Positions 11,370 through 21,612 of a DNA stretch of 38,461 nucleotides are shown piece by piece. A program made the position numbers and the translations under genes. Every line of letters starts with the position of its first letter. Within the stretch, counting starts at the first letter, position 1. The notes below the pieces were generated by a model. The model had not been told where the DNA came from, did not search any database, and was given only the letters and a program-made list of their open reading frames with translations. The stretch is from Sphingomonadaceae bacterium (GTDB taxonomy: Bacteria > Pseudomonadota > Alphaproteobacteria > Sphingomonadales > Sphingomonadaceae): positions 1 to 38,461 of the forward strand of contig JABDLY010000055.1 of assembly GCA_013001755.1 (NCBI GenBank). The letters are read 5' to 3'.

Positions 11370-12071
11370 ATGGGTCGCACCACCATATTTTTATTGGCGC
11401 TCGCCGTTACGGCCTGCGCACAGAATCCGTCTTCCAAAGGCGACGATCCGGCCGAGGAAGGCACGACGGCCGATCCCGAAGATATCATCACTCCGACCGA
11501 CTTCGCCTCGCTGACGCTGGGCGGCACGGTTCAGGGGCCGCTCGGCCCCGAGGTCGAAGCGTCGTTCGTCACCGAGGATGGAGTCGCGCTTGGCGATATC
11601 GCAAGCCGCGTCCAATGCCCCGAAGGCGTCGATCCGTGCGATCCAGAGACCGCCGAAGACGGTACGATCTACACCTATATCTACGAGGTCCGTCCCGGCT
11701 TTGACGGCCCCAATGACGAACCCTTTCCAAACCCGGAACGGGTCGTCCCGGTCGAGAGCGGGCAGAGCTTCGCCCTCAACTTTCCGGCGCACGGCTTTAC
11801 CGGCGTCGCCGGCTATTCGGTCCTCGATGCCCAGGAAATCCTCGCCGACGGCTTCAACGCATCGATCAGTTGCGAGGGCGACAGGCTGACCTGGACGCTG
11901 CCCGCGCAATCGGGCTGGAGCACGGGCGAGACGATCACCTTCTTCTGGCAATCGACCCAGCCGCCAACCGGCCCCGACGGCGAATATCGCTTCGTCGGCG
12001 ATGATATGGAGTCTACCGGCATGGGCCCGATGCCGCGCGAAGGCGGCGAAATCGCGGCTGTGTGTGAATAA
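11370..12071 (+). CDS. Putative lipoprotein of unknown function
   Basis: From 11370 the protein is 233 residues. It starts with a lipoprotein signal peptide (MGRTTIFLLALAVTAC; lipobox VTAC, Cys16), followed by a Ser/Asp/Glu-rich linker (about 17-45) and a beta-rich acidic domain. Two cysteines in QCPEGVDPCDP and two more (SISCEGD and the C-terminal VCE) may pair in the periplasm. An in-frame ATG at 11355 would add five residues; neither start has a strong ribosome site. I do not recognise the domain. It sits between yqeY and dnaG on the same strand, 58 bases before dnaG, and may be part of the same transcription unit. Confidence 0.72.
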   Translation: MGRTTIFLLALAVTACAQNPSSKGDDPAEEGTTADPEDIITPTDFASLTLGGTVQGPLGPEVEASFVTEDGVALGDIASRVQCPEGVDPCDPETAEDGTIYTYIYEVRPGFDGPNDEPFPNPERVVPVESGQSFALNFPAHGFTGVAGYSVLDAQEILADGFNASISCEGDRLTWTLPAQSGWSTGETITFFWQSTQPPTGPDGEYRFVGDDMESTGMGPMPREGGEIAAVCE

Positions 12072-12117
12072 TCAGGCGCCACCAGATTGAATTTTCCCGC
12101 GTTTGGGGTTAACGCAT

Positions 12118-12123
12118 TATAAT
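12118..12123 (+). promoter_or_regulatory. Perfect -10 hexamer placed for a leaderless dnaG transcript
   Basis: TATAAT at 12118-12123 ends six bases before the dnaG ATG at 12130, so a transcript from it would begin at or next to the start codon. No good -35 is at 16-18 bases: TTGAAT at 12087-12092 is 25 bases away, which is too far. The hexamer may be chance in a locally AT-rich gap. Confidence 0.35.
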
Positions 12124-12129
12124 AGGGCC

Positions 12130-13965
12130 ATGTCGCTCAGCCCCGCTTTCCTGGATGAACTCCGGATGCGCACGACTTTGTCGAGCGTTATCTCGCGTCA
12201 TACCAAGCTCCAGAAAGCCGGGCGCGAATGGAAGGCCTGTTGCCCCTTTCACAAGGAAAAGACGCCGTCCTTCACCGTCAATGACGAGAAGGGCTTCTAT
12301 CATTGCTTCGGCTGTGGCGCGCATGGCGATGCGATCAAATTCCTCACCGAAACGCGCGGGCTACCGTTTATCGATGCGGTCAAGGAACTCGCCGACACTG
12401 CCGGGATGCAGGTCCCTGCCCCCGATCCGCAGGCACGCGAGCGGCAAGAAAAATCGGCGTCGCTGCGCGATGTCGTCGAGGCGGCGGCCGACTGGTATGT
12501 CGAACAGCTTCATAGCAATGCCGGCGCAGAAGCGCGCGCCTATCTCGAAGAACGCGGTATCGCAGATGCGACGCTGCGCGCCTTCGGGCTTGGCTTTGCG
12601 CCTGACGATCGCGGCAAGCTCGAAGAGGCGCTCAAGGAATTCGGCAAGGACAGATTGCTCGAGGCCGGGCTGATCGCCCAGCCCGAAGATGGCCGCGCGC
12701 CCTATGATCGCTTCCGCAGCCGACTGATGTTCCCGATCCGCGACCGGCGCGGGCGCGTCATCGCGTTCAGCGGGCGGATCATTGGCCTAAAAGAAGAAAC
12801 AGGGGGCAAGCCGAAATATCTAAACTCCCCCGACACGCCGATTTTCGACAAGGGCCGCGAACTCTACAATTTCGACCGCGCCGGCGCCGCTTCACGCGAT
12901 ACCAAGCGGATCATCGTCGTCGAAGGCCAGATGGACGTTATCGCGCTCGACCAGGCGGGCTTCGGCGAGGCCGTCGCGCCGCTCGGCACCGCGCTGACCG
13001 AAAACCAGCTGGCGCTGCTCTGGCGCGTCGACGAAGCTCCGATCCTCTGTTTCGATGGCGACAGCGCGGGCCAGAAGGCCGCGATGCGCGCCGTCGAACG
13101 CGCGATGCCGGCGATCCGACCGGACCGGACGCTACGCTTTGTCGAACTGCCCGCAGGGCAGGATCCCGACGATGTCATCCGGGCCGGCGGCCTCGAAAGC
13201 CTGCGCCGCGCCTTTGACGGCCCGCTCAGCCTCGATGCGTTCCTGTGGAATTACGAAACAGCACGAGCCGAAACGGCGTCGCCCACGGGCCGTGCCAAGC
13301 TGAAGGCCCGCCTCAACGAACTGGCGAACGCGATTGGGGACTCCGAATTGCGCGCCGAATTCGGCCGCGAATTCCGCCAGCGTCACTGGAACGCCTTTGG
13401 CTGGAAGAAGAAGGAAGTCGATTTTGTCCGCCGTGCGATCGCCGACACGGCAGGCCGCAGCGCACTGACCGGTCACGATCTTTATATCCGCGCGGTGCTG
13501 CTTGGTCTTTCACGCTATCCGTCGGTCATCGCCGATCGTCTCGATCAGGTGCAGGCCCTCGCCGCAAACGACACTATGCTGGGGCGTTGGCGCGATCTTC
13601 TCGTCGCAGCATCGGTTGAGCGCCCGGGGCTTGATGCCGACATGATCGAGACCATATTAAGCCAGTCCGGCATTGAAACGGTCGATCAGCGCGATCTTGG
13701 CCGCGGCTTGGGATTTTCGTTCTTTTTCGGGAAGTCGGAACCGGAGGTCGCAATCAGGGATTTGGAAGCGGCGATCGATACGATCGCAAGGAGCCAGGAA
13801 CTCGATGCGAATCTCGAAACGGTAAAGGCGGCGCTGGCCGCCGCGACCGAGGAAGAGGATTTCGAAGGCATCTGGAACAGGGAATCGCAGCGTCGCAAGC
13901 AGCTGATCGAGGAAAAGCAGCGCTTGCATGACGAGTTGGAAACATTAGGGGAAGCGGCCGAATAG
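12130..13965 (+). CDS. dnaG: DNA primase
   Basis: DnaG synthesises RNA primers for the replication fork. The protein is 611 residues from ATG 12130 ([20 protein letters not shown]). The N-terminal zinc-binding domain shows CPFH (Cys38, His41) and CFGC (Cys59, Cys62). The RNA polymerase core follows ([20 protein letters not shown]), with the TOPRIM acidic residues in [13 protein letters not shown] (Glu265) and [11 protein letters not shown] (Asp309, Asp311). A C-terminal helicase-binding region occupies roughly 430-611. An in-frame TTG 27 bases upstream would add nine residues and is not favoured. It is followed 35 bases later by rpoD in the classical macromolecular-synthesis arrangement. Confidence 0.98.
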   Translation: MSLSPAFLDELRMRTTLSSVISRHTKLQKAGREWKACCPFHKEKTPSFTVNDEKGFYHCFGCGAHGDAIKFLTETRGLPFIDAVKELADTAGMQVPAPDPQARERQEKSASLRDVVEAAADWYVEQLHSNAGAEARAYLEERGIADATLRAFGLGFAPDDRGKLEEALKEFGKDRLLEAGLIAQPEDGRAPYDRFRSRLMFPIRDRRGRVIAFSGRIIGLKEETGGKPKYLNSPDTPIFDKGRELYNFDRAGAASRDTKRIIVVEGQMDVIALDQAGFGEAVAPLGTALTENQLALLWRVDEAPILCFDGDSAGQKAAMRAVERAMPAIRPDRTLRFVELPAGQDPDDVIRAGGLESLRRAFDGPLSLDAFLWNYETARAETASPTGRAKLKARLNELANAIGDSELRAEFGREFRQRHWNAFGWKKKEVDFVRRAIADTAGRSALTGHDLYIRAVLLGLSRYPSVIADRLDQVQALAANDTMLGRWRDLLVAASVERPGLDADMIETILSQSGIETVDQRDLGRGLGFSFFFGKSEPEVAIRDLEAAIDTIARSQELDANLETVKAALAAATEEEDFEGIWNRESQRRKQLIEEKQRLHDELETLGEAAE

Positions 13966-14000
13966 GTGGCCGAACGCACAGAAAGACCACAGGGATAATC

Positions 14001-16037
<2,037 letters not shown>

Positions 16038-16191
16038 CCCACCACGCCGGCCATTTGCCTCTTGGGCTGCGCGAAACGCTTCCTAGCTATTGGTGAAATT
16101 CCCCATATTTTAGGATGCCGATGATTGCGTTCCGGTGCCGCAAGACAGTGTTCTTGGTGCAAACCCTTCTAGAAACTAGCTTTATCGGTTC

Positions 16192-16207
16192 TGGCACGCT
16201 TCGTGCT
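16192..16207 (+). promoter_or_regulatory. Candidate sigma-54 promoter for the PspC-domain gene
   Basis: TGGCACGCTTCGTGCT matches the sigma-54 consensus TGGCACG-N4-TTGCW with one mismatch, and the invariant GG (16193-16194) and GC (16205-16206) are exactly 12 bases apart. The predicted start is near 16217, giving a leader of about 45 bases to the ATG at 16262. Phage-shock genes in enterobacteria are also sigma-54 dependent (PspF). An enhancer site was not identified; a CTAG-AAA-CTAG element lies at 16170-16180. Confidence 0.6.
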
Positions 16208-16261
16208 TAGTGTGTGGGGAATGGCCGCTCGCCGGTCCCGCCACACCAAAGGAGTTATGAA

Positions 16262-16552
16262 ATGTCGACTGCCCAACCCGCCCGCCCCTCGCTCATCGCC
16301 CGCCACGATACCTTGCTCGGCGTCTGCGAAGGGCTAGGCGAAGACTTGGGCATCAACGGCAACTGGTTCCGGATCGCGTTCGCGCTGGCGCTGTTCTTGA
16401 ACCCTTACGCTACTGTTGCGGCTTATTTTGTCCTCGGGGCGCTCGTCTTTTCGGCCCGCCTGCTCATCCCCGTTCGCCGCGCGGACGCCGATATTGTCTC
16501 GCTGCCGAGCGAGAAACCGGTCGAGCAGGAAGCGCTGCAGCTCGCTGCTTGA
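16262..16552 (+). CDS. pspC: PspC-domain envelope stress membrane protein
   Basis: This 96-residue protein contains a PspC domain: a short N-terminal segment, the motif HDTLLGVCEGLGEDLGINGNWFR (residues about 15-37), then a hydrophobic segment (about 38-70) and a basic/acidic C-terminal tail. PspC proteins sense inner-membrane damage and, in enterobacteria, regulate PspA. The ATG at 16262 is fixed by AAAGGAG at 16248-16254, seven bases before it. No pspA, pspB or pspF gene lies nearby in the window, so this is an isolated PspC gene. A sigma-54 type promoter lies upstream, which fits regulation by a PspF-like activator encoded elsewhere. Confidence 0.85.
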   Translation: MSTAQPARPSLIARHDTLLGVCEGLGEDLGINGNWFRIAFALALFLNPYATVAAYFVLGALVFSARLLIPVRRADADIVSLPSEKPVEQEALQLAA

Positions 16553-16679
16553 TCCGAGGCTTTCTCGACCGGCCGCCCTTAACTTCCGTCAACCGCGTCC
16601 TAACGCGGCATAAACCCGGTCTTTACGCCCGCCCGTTATACCGGCCCCTCACACTCACCCGGGTTGGAGTTTTAGGGAT

Positions 16680-17351
16680 ATGCAGCAACGAACGGTAGAA
16701 TCCGTTGAACAGTCGGGCGTGGGCGCCACAATGGCGTCGATGGCCGCCTCCGACGGATCTTCCGGGCACCGCTATCTTTCGAGCGCCGAGTTCAACACCG
16801 ACGCCTTCGCCGCGCGCAATCTCGCCGACGCGGTACATTATCTCTGCTTGCTCCATGGCCGCTATCCCGGCGTCGTCGATTTCGCCGCCGAGCGCACCGC
16901 CAATCCCGGATCGCACGACTGGCTGACGAGTGCCGTCGACGGCTTCGCGCACGAGCGGATTTTCCTTGCGCAGCTGATCTCCGCCGCAGGTCCGCAGCCG
17001 AGCACCGCCGGGCACACCCAGGCCGAACAGGCCGTGCTCGCCCAGCGCCATGCCATCGAAACGCTCGCCCAGTCCGAACGGACAGGTTGCGCACTCGGCG
17101 CCGCCGTTGCCCTCGTCCTCGACTGGCACGAAATCCGCGCGGTGCTCAATGCCGCCGCTGCCAAGCTATCGGTAGACATACCCGAATTGACCTTGCCCGA
17201 TGGCGATGCGGCATTGGCCGTTGTCGACGCGATCGGCGAAACCTCCGCGATCCGCCGCGCCATCGTCTTTGGCGCCGAACAAGTGTTTACCCAGCAACGC
17301 GGCCTTTGGGATTTGCTCGAAGCCCGCGAAGCCGCCCGCGAGGATTGGTAA
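16680..17351 (+). CDS. Conserved-looking hypothetical protein, family not recognised
   Basis: This 223-residue, Ala-rich, largely helical cytoplasmic protein has no signal peptide or transmembrane segment. Recognisable stretches are LADAVHYLCLLHGRYPGVVDF (about 49-69), HDWLTSAVDGFAHERIFLAQL (about 79-99) and LDWHEIRAVLNAAAAKL (about 146-162). Codon usage is the same as that of its neighbours, which supports a real gene. The N-terminal 25 residues look unstructured, and starts at ATG 16731 or 16740 are also possible. It stands alone between pspC and the repeat that precedes moxR. I do not recognise a domain and offer no function. Confidence 0.65.
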   Translation: MQQRTVESVEQSGVGATMASMAASDGSSGHRYLSSAEFNTDAFAARNLADAVHYLCLLHGRYPGVVDFAAERTANPGSHDWLTSAVDGFAHERIFLAQLISAAGPQPSTAGHTQAEQAVLAQRHAIETLAQSERTGCALGAAVALVLDWHEIRAVLNAAAAKLSVDIPELTLPDGDAALAVVDAIGETSAIRRAIVFGAEQVFTQQRGLWDLLEAREAAREDW

Positions 17352-17366
17352 GGGTCAGATTAAAAG

Positions 17367-17447
17367 CGTCATTCCAGCGAAAGCTGGAATCTCCATCCGC
17401 ATGTGACGCGCTTGCCGCACGAGATCCCAGCTTTCGCTGGGATGACG
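17367..17447. repeat. REP-like intergenic repeat: two inverted hairpin units
   Basis: ATTCCAGC-GAAA-GCTGGAAT at 17371-17390 is a perfect 8-bp hairpin with a GAAA loop. ATCCCAGC-TTTC-GCTGGGAT at 17424-17443 is its near mirror on the other strand. The outer parts (CGTC...ATCTCC and GAGAT...GACG) are also inverted. Translated, such elements give the familiar artefacts VIPAKAGIS and PAFAGMT seen across proteobacterial genomes. A diverged copy lies at 24343-24431. Confidence 0.8.
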
Positions 17448-17560
17448 ACTCAAAGGCGGCACGCCAACCGCTCCCCCCTCACTATCGAAACCAAGGTTGC
17501 ACCCTTCCGCCCCATTCCGTATCGCTTGCGTAGATTGACGTTTACGGAAAGGACAGCTGC

Positions 17561-18406
17561 GTGCGCTTCGAGGGAACCAAGGATTATATCGCAACCGAAG
17601 ACCTTCGGGTCGCCGTCAACGCCGCGGCAACGCTGCGCCGGCCGCTGCTCGTCAAGGGCGAGCCCGGCACCGGCAAGACCGTCCTCGCGCATGAAGTCGC
17701 CAAGGCGATGGGCGCCCCGCTAATCGAGTGGAACATCAAATCCTCGACCAAGGCGCAGCAGGGTCTCTACGAGTACGACGCCGTCGCCCGGCTGCGCGAC
17801 GGTCAGCTCGGCGACGAGCGCGTCCATGACATTTCGAACTACATCAAAAAGGGCAAGCTGTGGGAAGCGTTCACCAGCGAAGAGCTCCCCGTCCTGCTGA
17901 TCGACGAAATCGACAAGGCCGATATCGAATTCCCGAACGATCTCCTCCAGGAACTCGATCGGATGCGCTTCTACGTCTACGAGACCAAGGAAGAGATCGT
18001 CGCGGCGGAACGCCCGATCGTCGTCATCACCTCGAACAATGAGAAAGAACTGCCCGACGCCTTCCTGCGCCGCTGCTTCTTCCACTACATCAAATTTCCC
18101 GATCGCGAGACGATGCAGGAGATCATCAACGTCCACTTCCCCGACATCCAGAAGATCCTCGTCGGCAAGGCGATGGATATCTTCTACGAAGTCCGCGATG
18201 TTCCCGGCCTCAAGAAGAAACCGAGCACGAGCGAATTGCTCGACTGGCTCAAGCTGCTGCTCCACGAGGACATGCCGCTGGAGGTTCTCCAGTCGCGCGA
18301 CCCCAAGACCCTGATCCCCCCGCTCCACGGCGCGTTACTCAAGAACGAGCAGGATGTGATGCTGTTCGAACGGCTGGCTTTTATGAGCCGGCGGCAGGAG
18401 AACTAG
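17561..18406 (+). CDS. MoxR-family AAA+ ATPase
   Basis: This 281-residue protein is a MoxR-type AAA+ ATPase, a group of chaperone-like ATPases that work with VWA-domain partners in metalloenzyme maturation or stress. Walker A is GEPGTGKT (33-40), Walker B VLLIDEID (111-118), sensor 1 ITSNN (156-160), and the arginine finger region LRRC (169-172). A C-terminal lid follows. The start is GTG at 17561 with GGAAAGGAC about seven bases upstream. Its presumed partner, the VWA protein, lies at 19316-20500 on the same strand, separated by an SDR gene on the other strand. The target in this organism is unknown. Confidence 0.93.
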   Translation: MRFEGTKDYIATEDLRVAVNAAATLRRPLLVKGEPGTGKTVLAHEVAKAMGAPLIEWNIKSSTKAQQGLYEYDAVARLRDGQLGDERVHDISNYIKKGKLWEAFTSEELPVLLIDEIDKADIEFPNDLLQELDRMRFYVYETKEEIVAAERPIVVITSNNEKELPDAFLRRCFFHYIKFPDRETMQEIINVHFPDIQKILVGKAMDIFYEVRDVPGLKKKPSTSELLDWLKLLLHEDMPLEVLQSRDPKTLIPPLHGALLKNEQDVMLFERLAFMSRRQEN

Positions 18407-18435
18407 AGTATCGGCTTGTCCTGCGGCTCTGGAGC

Positions 18436-19152
18436 CTAGTGCAGCACCAGCCCGCCATCGACGATCAGCGATTGGCCGGTGATGTAGCTCGCGCCGCCTG
18501 ACGCAAGGAACAGAATAACCGGCGCGATTTCATCGGGCGTGCCCATGCGGCGCATCGGAATCGTACGCAGCAGCTTCGCCTTGAACGCTTCGTTTTCATC
18601 GAGCCCCGAGGTCATCCGCGTCTCGATAAAGCCCGGCGCGACCATGTTGGCGCGCACCCCCGCTTTGGCGCCCTGGTCCGCTTGCGCGCGCGTGATACCG
18701 AGCACCGCCGCCTTGCTCGTCGTATAGGCTGGCGCGTTGGGGATGCTGAGGAAAGAAGCGCAGGAACCGATGTTGACGATATTGCCGCCGCTTTGATCGA
18801 GCAGCGGGAACAAGCGGTTGGTGATGTCGTGGATCGCCATCAAATTGACCTCCAGCACGTGCCGGAAGGTCTCCATTTCGAACTCTTTTTCGCCGCCGCC
18901 AAGCCCGGCGTTGTTGACGAGCACGTCCAATTTTTCGATCCCGTCGCACAAGGCGGCGCGTTGTTCGGCGTCGCTGACATCGCAGGAAATGTAGGCAAAA
19001 CCGGACAGGTCGTCGTCATAATCGGAGACAGCGGCGCGCGTCCCGGTAATCTTTACCTCGGCGCCGGCGTCCGCAAAGGCCTTGGCGGTTTCATAGCCAA
19101 TGCCCTGGCTTCCGCCAGTCACCAGAACATGCTTGCCGGTAAATTCGATCAT
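18436..19152 (-). CDS. SDR family oxidoreductase
   Basis: This 238-residue classical short-chain dehydrogenase/reductase has the dinucleotide motif TGGSQGIG (12-19), NNAG (80-83), catalytic Ser130 in NIGSCASF, and the YxxxK pair Tyr143/Lys147 in YTTSK. The C-terminus GQSLIVDGGLVLH is typical of 3-oxoacyl-ACP reductase-like and sugar or secondary-alcohol dehydrogenase members. Acidic or basic residues after beta-2 do not clearly fix NAD versus NADP preference (ITGTRAAV suggests NADP through Arg39). The substrate cannot be told from sequence. The gene sits between moxR and its VWA partner on the opposite strand, converging on moxR. Confidence 0.92.
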   Translation of the reverse strand: MIEFTGKHVLVTGGSQGIGYETAKAFADAGAEVKITGTRAAVSDYDDDLSGFAYISCDVSDAEQRAALCDGIEKLDVLVNNAGLGGGEKEFEMETFRHVLEVNLMAIHDITNRLFPLLDQSGGNIVNIGSCASFLSIPNAPAYTTSKAAVLGITRAQADQGAKAGVRANMVAPGFIETRMTSGLDENEAFKAKLLRTIPMRRMGTPDEIAPVILFLASGGASYITGQSLIVDGGLVLH

Positions 19153-19315
19153 GTCATTGTCCTTCCTCTCCGAGCCGCTTTCCTACACGGTTTCGATCTG
19201 CCATAGTTGCCGTTAACGGAAACCTCCGCAGGCGGAAAGCGATTCCTCTGCTTAGGGGCTGAGAACCGTGTGAAGTTCCGTTTTAGGAAACGTTCAATGA
19301 CAAAGAGATAGCCGA

Positions 19316-20500
19316 ATGTTCTTTTCCTTCATCGACGAGCTTCGCGAGGCCGGGATTCCGGCGACAGTCAAGGAGCATCTCACCTTGCTCGATGCGCTCG
19401 ACAAGGATGTGATCGAGCGCAATCCGGAAGATTTCTACTATCTCGCCCGCGCGACCTTCGTGAAGGATGAGGGGCTGCTCGACCGTTTCGACCAGGTGTT
19501 CGGCAAGGTCTTCAAGGGCATCATCACCGATTATGGCGAGGAGACTGCCGAGATCCCCGAAGAGTGGCTGCGCGCGGTCGCCGAGAAATATCTTTCCGAA
19601 GAAGAGATGGCCGAGATCGAGAAACTTGGCTCATGGGAAGAGATCATGGAGACGCTCAAGGAGCGGCTCGAGGAACAGCAGGAGCGCCATGAGGGTGGCA
19701 ATAAATGGATCGGCACCGGCGGCACGTCGCCTTACGGGCATTCGGGCTACAATCCCGAAGGCGTTCGGATCGGCGGCAAGGGCAAGCATGGCAAGGCGGT
19801 GAAAGTCTGGGAAAAGCGCGAATTCCAGAATCTCGACCACACCAAGGAACTCGGCACGCGCAACATCAAGGTCGCGCTCCGGCGGTTGCGCAAATTCGCC
19901 CGCGACGGCGCGCAGGACGAACTCGATATCCCATCGACGATCGACGGCACCGCGAAGAAGGGCTGGCTCGATATCCATATGCGCGCCGAGCGCCGCAACG
20001 CGATCAAGGTCCTGCTCTGCCTCGATGTCGGCGGCTCGATGGATCCGCATGTGAAGATTTGCGAGGAATTGTTCAGCGCGGCGACGAGCGAGTTCAAAAA
20101 TCTCGAATTCTTCTACTTCCACAACTGCCCCTATGAAGGGCTATGGAAGGACAACCGCCGGCGCTTTTCCGAGCGCACGCCGACCTGGGACGTGCTTCAC
20201 AAATACGGCCATGACTATAAGCTCGTCTTCGTTGGCGACGCCTCGATGAGCCCCTATGAAATCACCCATCCGGGCGGTTCGGTCGAGCATTTCAACGAGG
20301 AATCCGGCTCCACCTGGATGCACCGTCTCACCAACACCTACCCCGCTGCCGCCTGGCTCAACCCCGTGCCCGAAGATCACTGGGCCTATTCGCAAAGCAC
20401 CAAGATCATCCGCGAACTGATGAACAACCGCATGTACCCGCTAACGCTCGATGGATTGGACGATGCGATGCGGGAGTTGACACGCAAGCACGGGGCTTAA
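19316..20500 (+). CDS. VWA (CoxE-like) domain protein, MoxR partner
   Basis: This 394-residue protein has a helical N-terminal region (1-130) rich in Glu, a Gly-rich linker (WIGTGGTSPYGHSGYNPEG), and a C-terminal von Willebrand A domain from about residue 220. The MIDAS-like motif is LCLDVGGSMDPH, a DxGGS variant of DxSxS that is usual for this subgroup, with the later acidic residue in VFVGDASMSPYE. Such proteins pair with MoxR ATPases in many proteobacteria and are related to CoxE of CO dehydrogenase maturation. No CO dehydrogenase genes are in the window. Here the pair is separated by a 717-bp SDR gene on the other strand. Confidence 0.9.
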   Translation: MFFSFIDELREAGIPATVKEHLTLLDALDKDVIERNPEDFYYLARATFVKDEGLLDRFDQVFGKVFKGIITDYGEETAEIPEEWLRAVAEKYLSEEEMAEIEKLGSWEEIMETLKERLEEQQERHEGGNKWIGTGGTSPYGHSGYNPEGVRIGGKGKHGKAVKVWEKREFQNLDHTKELGTRNIKVALRRLRKFARDGAQDELDIPSTIDGTAKKGWLDIHMRAERRNAIKVLLCLDVGGSMDPHVKICEELFSAATSEFKNLEFFYFHNCPYEGLWKDNRRRFSERTPTWDVLHKYGHDYKLVFVGDASMSPYEITHPGGSVEHFNEESGSTWMHRLTNTYPAAAWLNPVPEDHWAYSQSTKIIRELMNNRMYPLTLDGLDDAMRELTRKHGA

Positions 20501-20531
20501 AGCATCTCCTAAAATGACGACGGCGCGGTAG

Positions 20532-21284
20532 CTATTGAGGCCGCTCGCTTCGCGCAATCGCTTTCGCCATCCTGCGTGCGGCAATTTCGTGGCTCTGCGG
20601 TGTCAGATGAACGGTATCGCGCAACGGTAGATCGAACGTCGACGTCGCGACCTCGATACCCGGCATCGCCGCGGCAACACGGCGCTGCGCAGCACGGACG
20701 AGGACAGCGCCTGCGTCCGCCCTTCCTCCGGGCGGCAACAGCTGGCCAAGCTCCTGGATATAAACGCATTCGCAATCGCAAAGCCGCTGCAATCGGCGCA
20801 AGACCGTTTCGAGCGTTCGCACGTAGATTTCGAAATGCGCGTCGCCGAGATGAATCGCATCGGCTTCGCCCTGCGCCCAGATGATCCCACGAAAGGCAAT
20901 GCCCTGTTTTTTCCGCCATCGTTCAATACGCGCCAACGCCATTTCCATCGGCCGACCGAATCGGCCTGATGCCGGATCGAACCAGAAATTCTCTTTCATC
21001 TGTGCGCAGAGCTTCCGATCCGCAGCATATTCCTGCGCGTTAAGCCGCGCGAACTCGGCAAGCAGCGCCGATCCTCCGCGAAACGCCGGGAAGAATTCAA
21101 CCGCCGAGCAATTCGGCGACAACGAGAGAAATTGCTCCCTAAAGGCGGCGAGCGCCGAAGCGTTTTCCGGCTCCTGCCACGCGCCGATATTCGATTGACC
21201 GGCGAGCAGGAAATTCGCCTGCCGATCGCCCGCTCTTGCGTTTCGAGCGTGGGGCAACATGGTGAAGAGGTCCCGAAAGCGCAT
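20532..21284 (-). CDS. SGNH-type esterase, sialate O-acetylesterase-like (SASA domain)
   Basis: This 250-residue protein has the block layout of the SASA/carbohydrate esterase 6 type of SGNH hydrolases. The nucleophile Ser31 is in LLAGQSN (26-32), the oxyanion-hole block is IIWAQGEAD (134-142), and the C-terminal dyad is DTVH (Asp223, His226). Such enzymes remove O-acetyl groups from sugars. There is no clear signal peptide from this start, although an internal ATG at 21260 is possible. The ribosome site is weak. It converges on the VWA gene with a 31-base gap and is followed upstream by a DUF1343 remnant. The substrate is unknown; activity on a glycan is inference from the family. Confidence 0.75.
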   Translation of the reverse strand: MRFRDLFTMLPHARNARAGDRQANFLLAGQSNIGAWQEPENASALAAFREQFLSLSPNCSAVEFFPAFRGGSALLAEFARLNAQEYAADRKLCAQMKENFWFDPASGRFGRPMEMALARIERWRKKQGIAFRGIIWAQGEADAIHLGDAHFEIYVRTLETVLRRLQRLCDCECVYIQELGQLLPPGGRADAGAVLVRAAQRRVAAAMPGIEVATSTFDLPLRDTVHLTPQSHEIAARRMAKAIARSERPQ

Positions 21285-21326
21285 TCCGAATCAGCGTGTG
21301 TGGATTTCGAACGACACCCGGTGTTC

Positions 21327-21612
21327 TCACCGCGATTCTTTGTCGGGAGAAAACAGGATATAGTGATCGCCTGTCACTATTGTATCGTCCACCCATTCGC
21401 GAAGAACCGGGCTGGGGTTGATCGCATCGGTCGCCAGCATGCCGCGTTCATGTTCAGAAGGAAAATCGTGCCACAGCTCGTAATCGAAATAAATCCCCCG
21501 GATCGTCTTGAGCGCCAGCGCATGGAGTTGCCGGGGCTTGGTGGTCGCGGGCCGGGCCTTCGGGATCGATATCGCCGCCATGACAGAGTTCGCCGACAGG
21601 TTTGCGGCAAGC
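21327..21612 (-). pseudogene. Truncated, frameshifted remnant of a DUF1343 (NamZ-like) gene
   Basis: The minus strand here encodes about 95 residues related to the last quarter of the full DUF1343 gene at 23107-24312. One frame reads KPVGELCHGGDIDPEGP then DHQA, matching HAGELCNGVHIHAEGR and DHQA of the intact gene. After a small deletion the match continues in the next frame with LHALALKTIRGIYFDYELW and ends LREWVDD. The homology begins directly at the stop codon of the sulfotransferase gene, so about three quarters of the gene is missing. An 84-residue open frame (MAAISIPKARP onward, start 21581) remains but begins out of frame with the homology, so it is unlikely to be a functional protein. 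Confidence 0.8.

Noticed and set aside
16593-16608. CCGCGT-CCTA-ACGCGG hairpin after pspC as a terminator
   Set aside because: The stem is perfect but short, and no T-run follows (CATAAAC), so termination is not supported.
17355-17533. Small frames giving VIPAKAGIS and PAFAGMT peptides
   Set aside because: These are translations of the REP-like repeat, a well-known false gene call.
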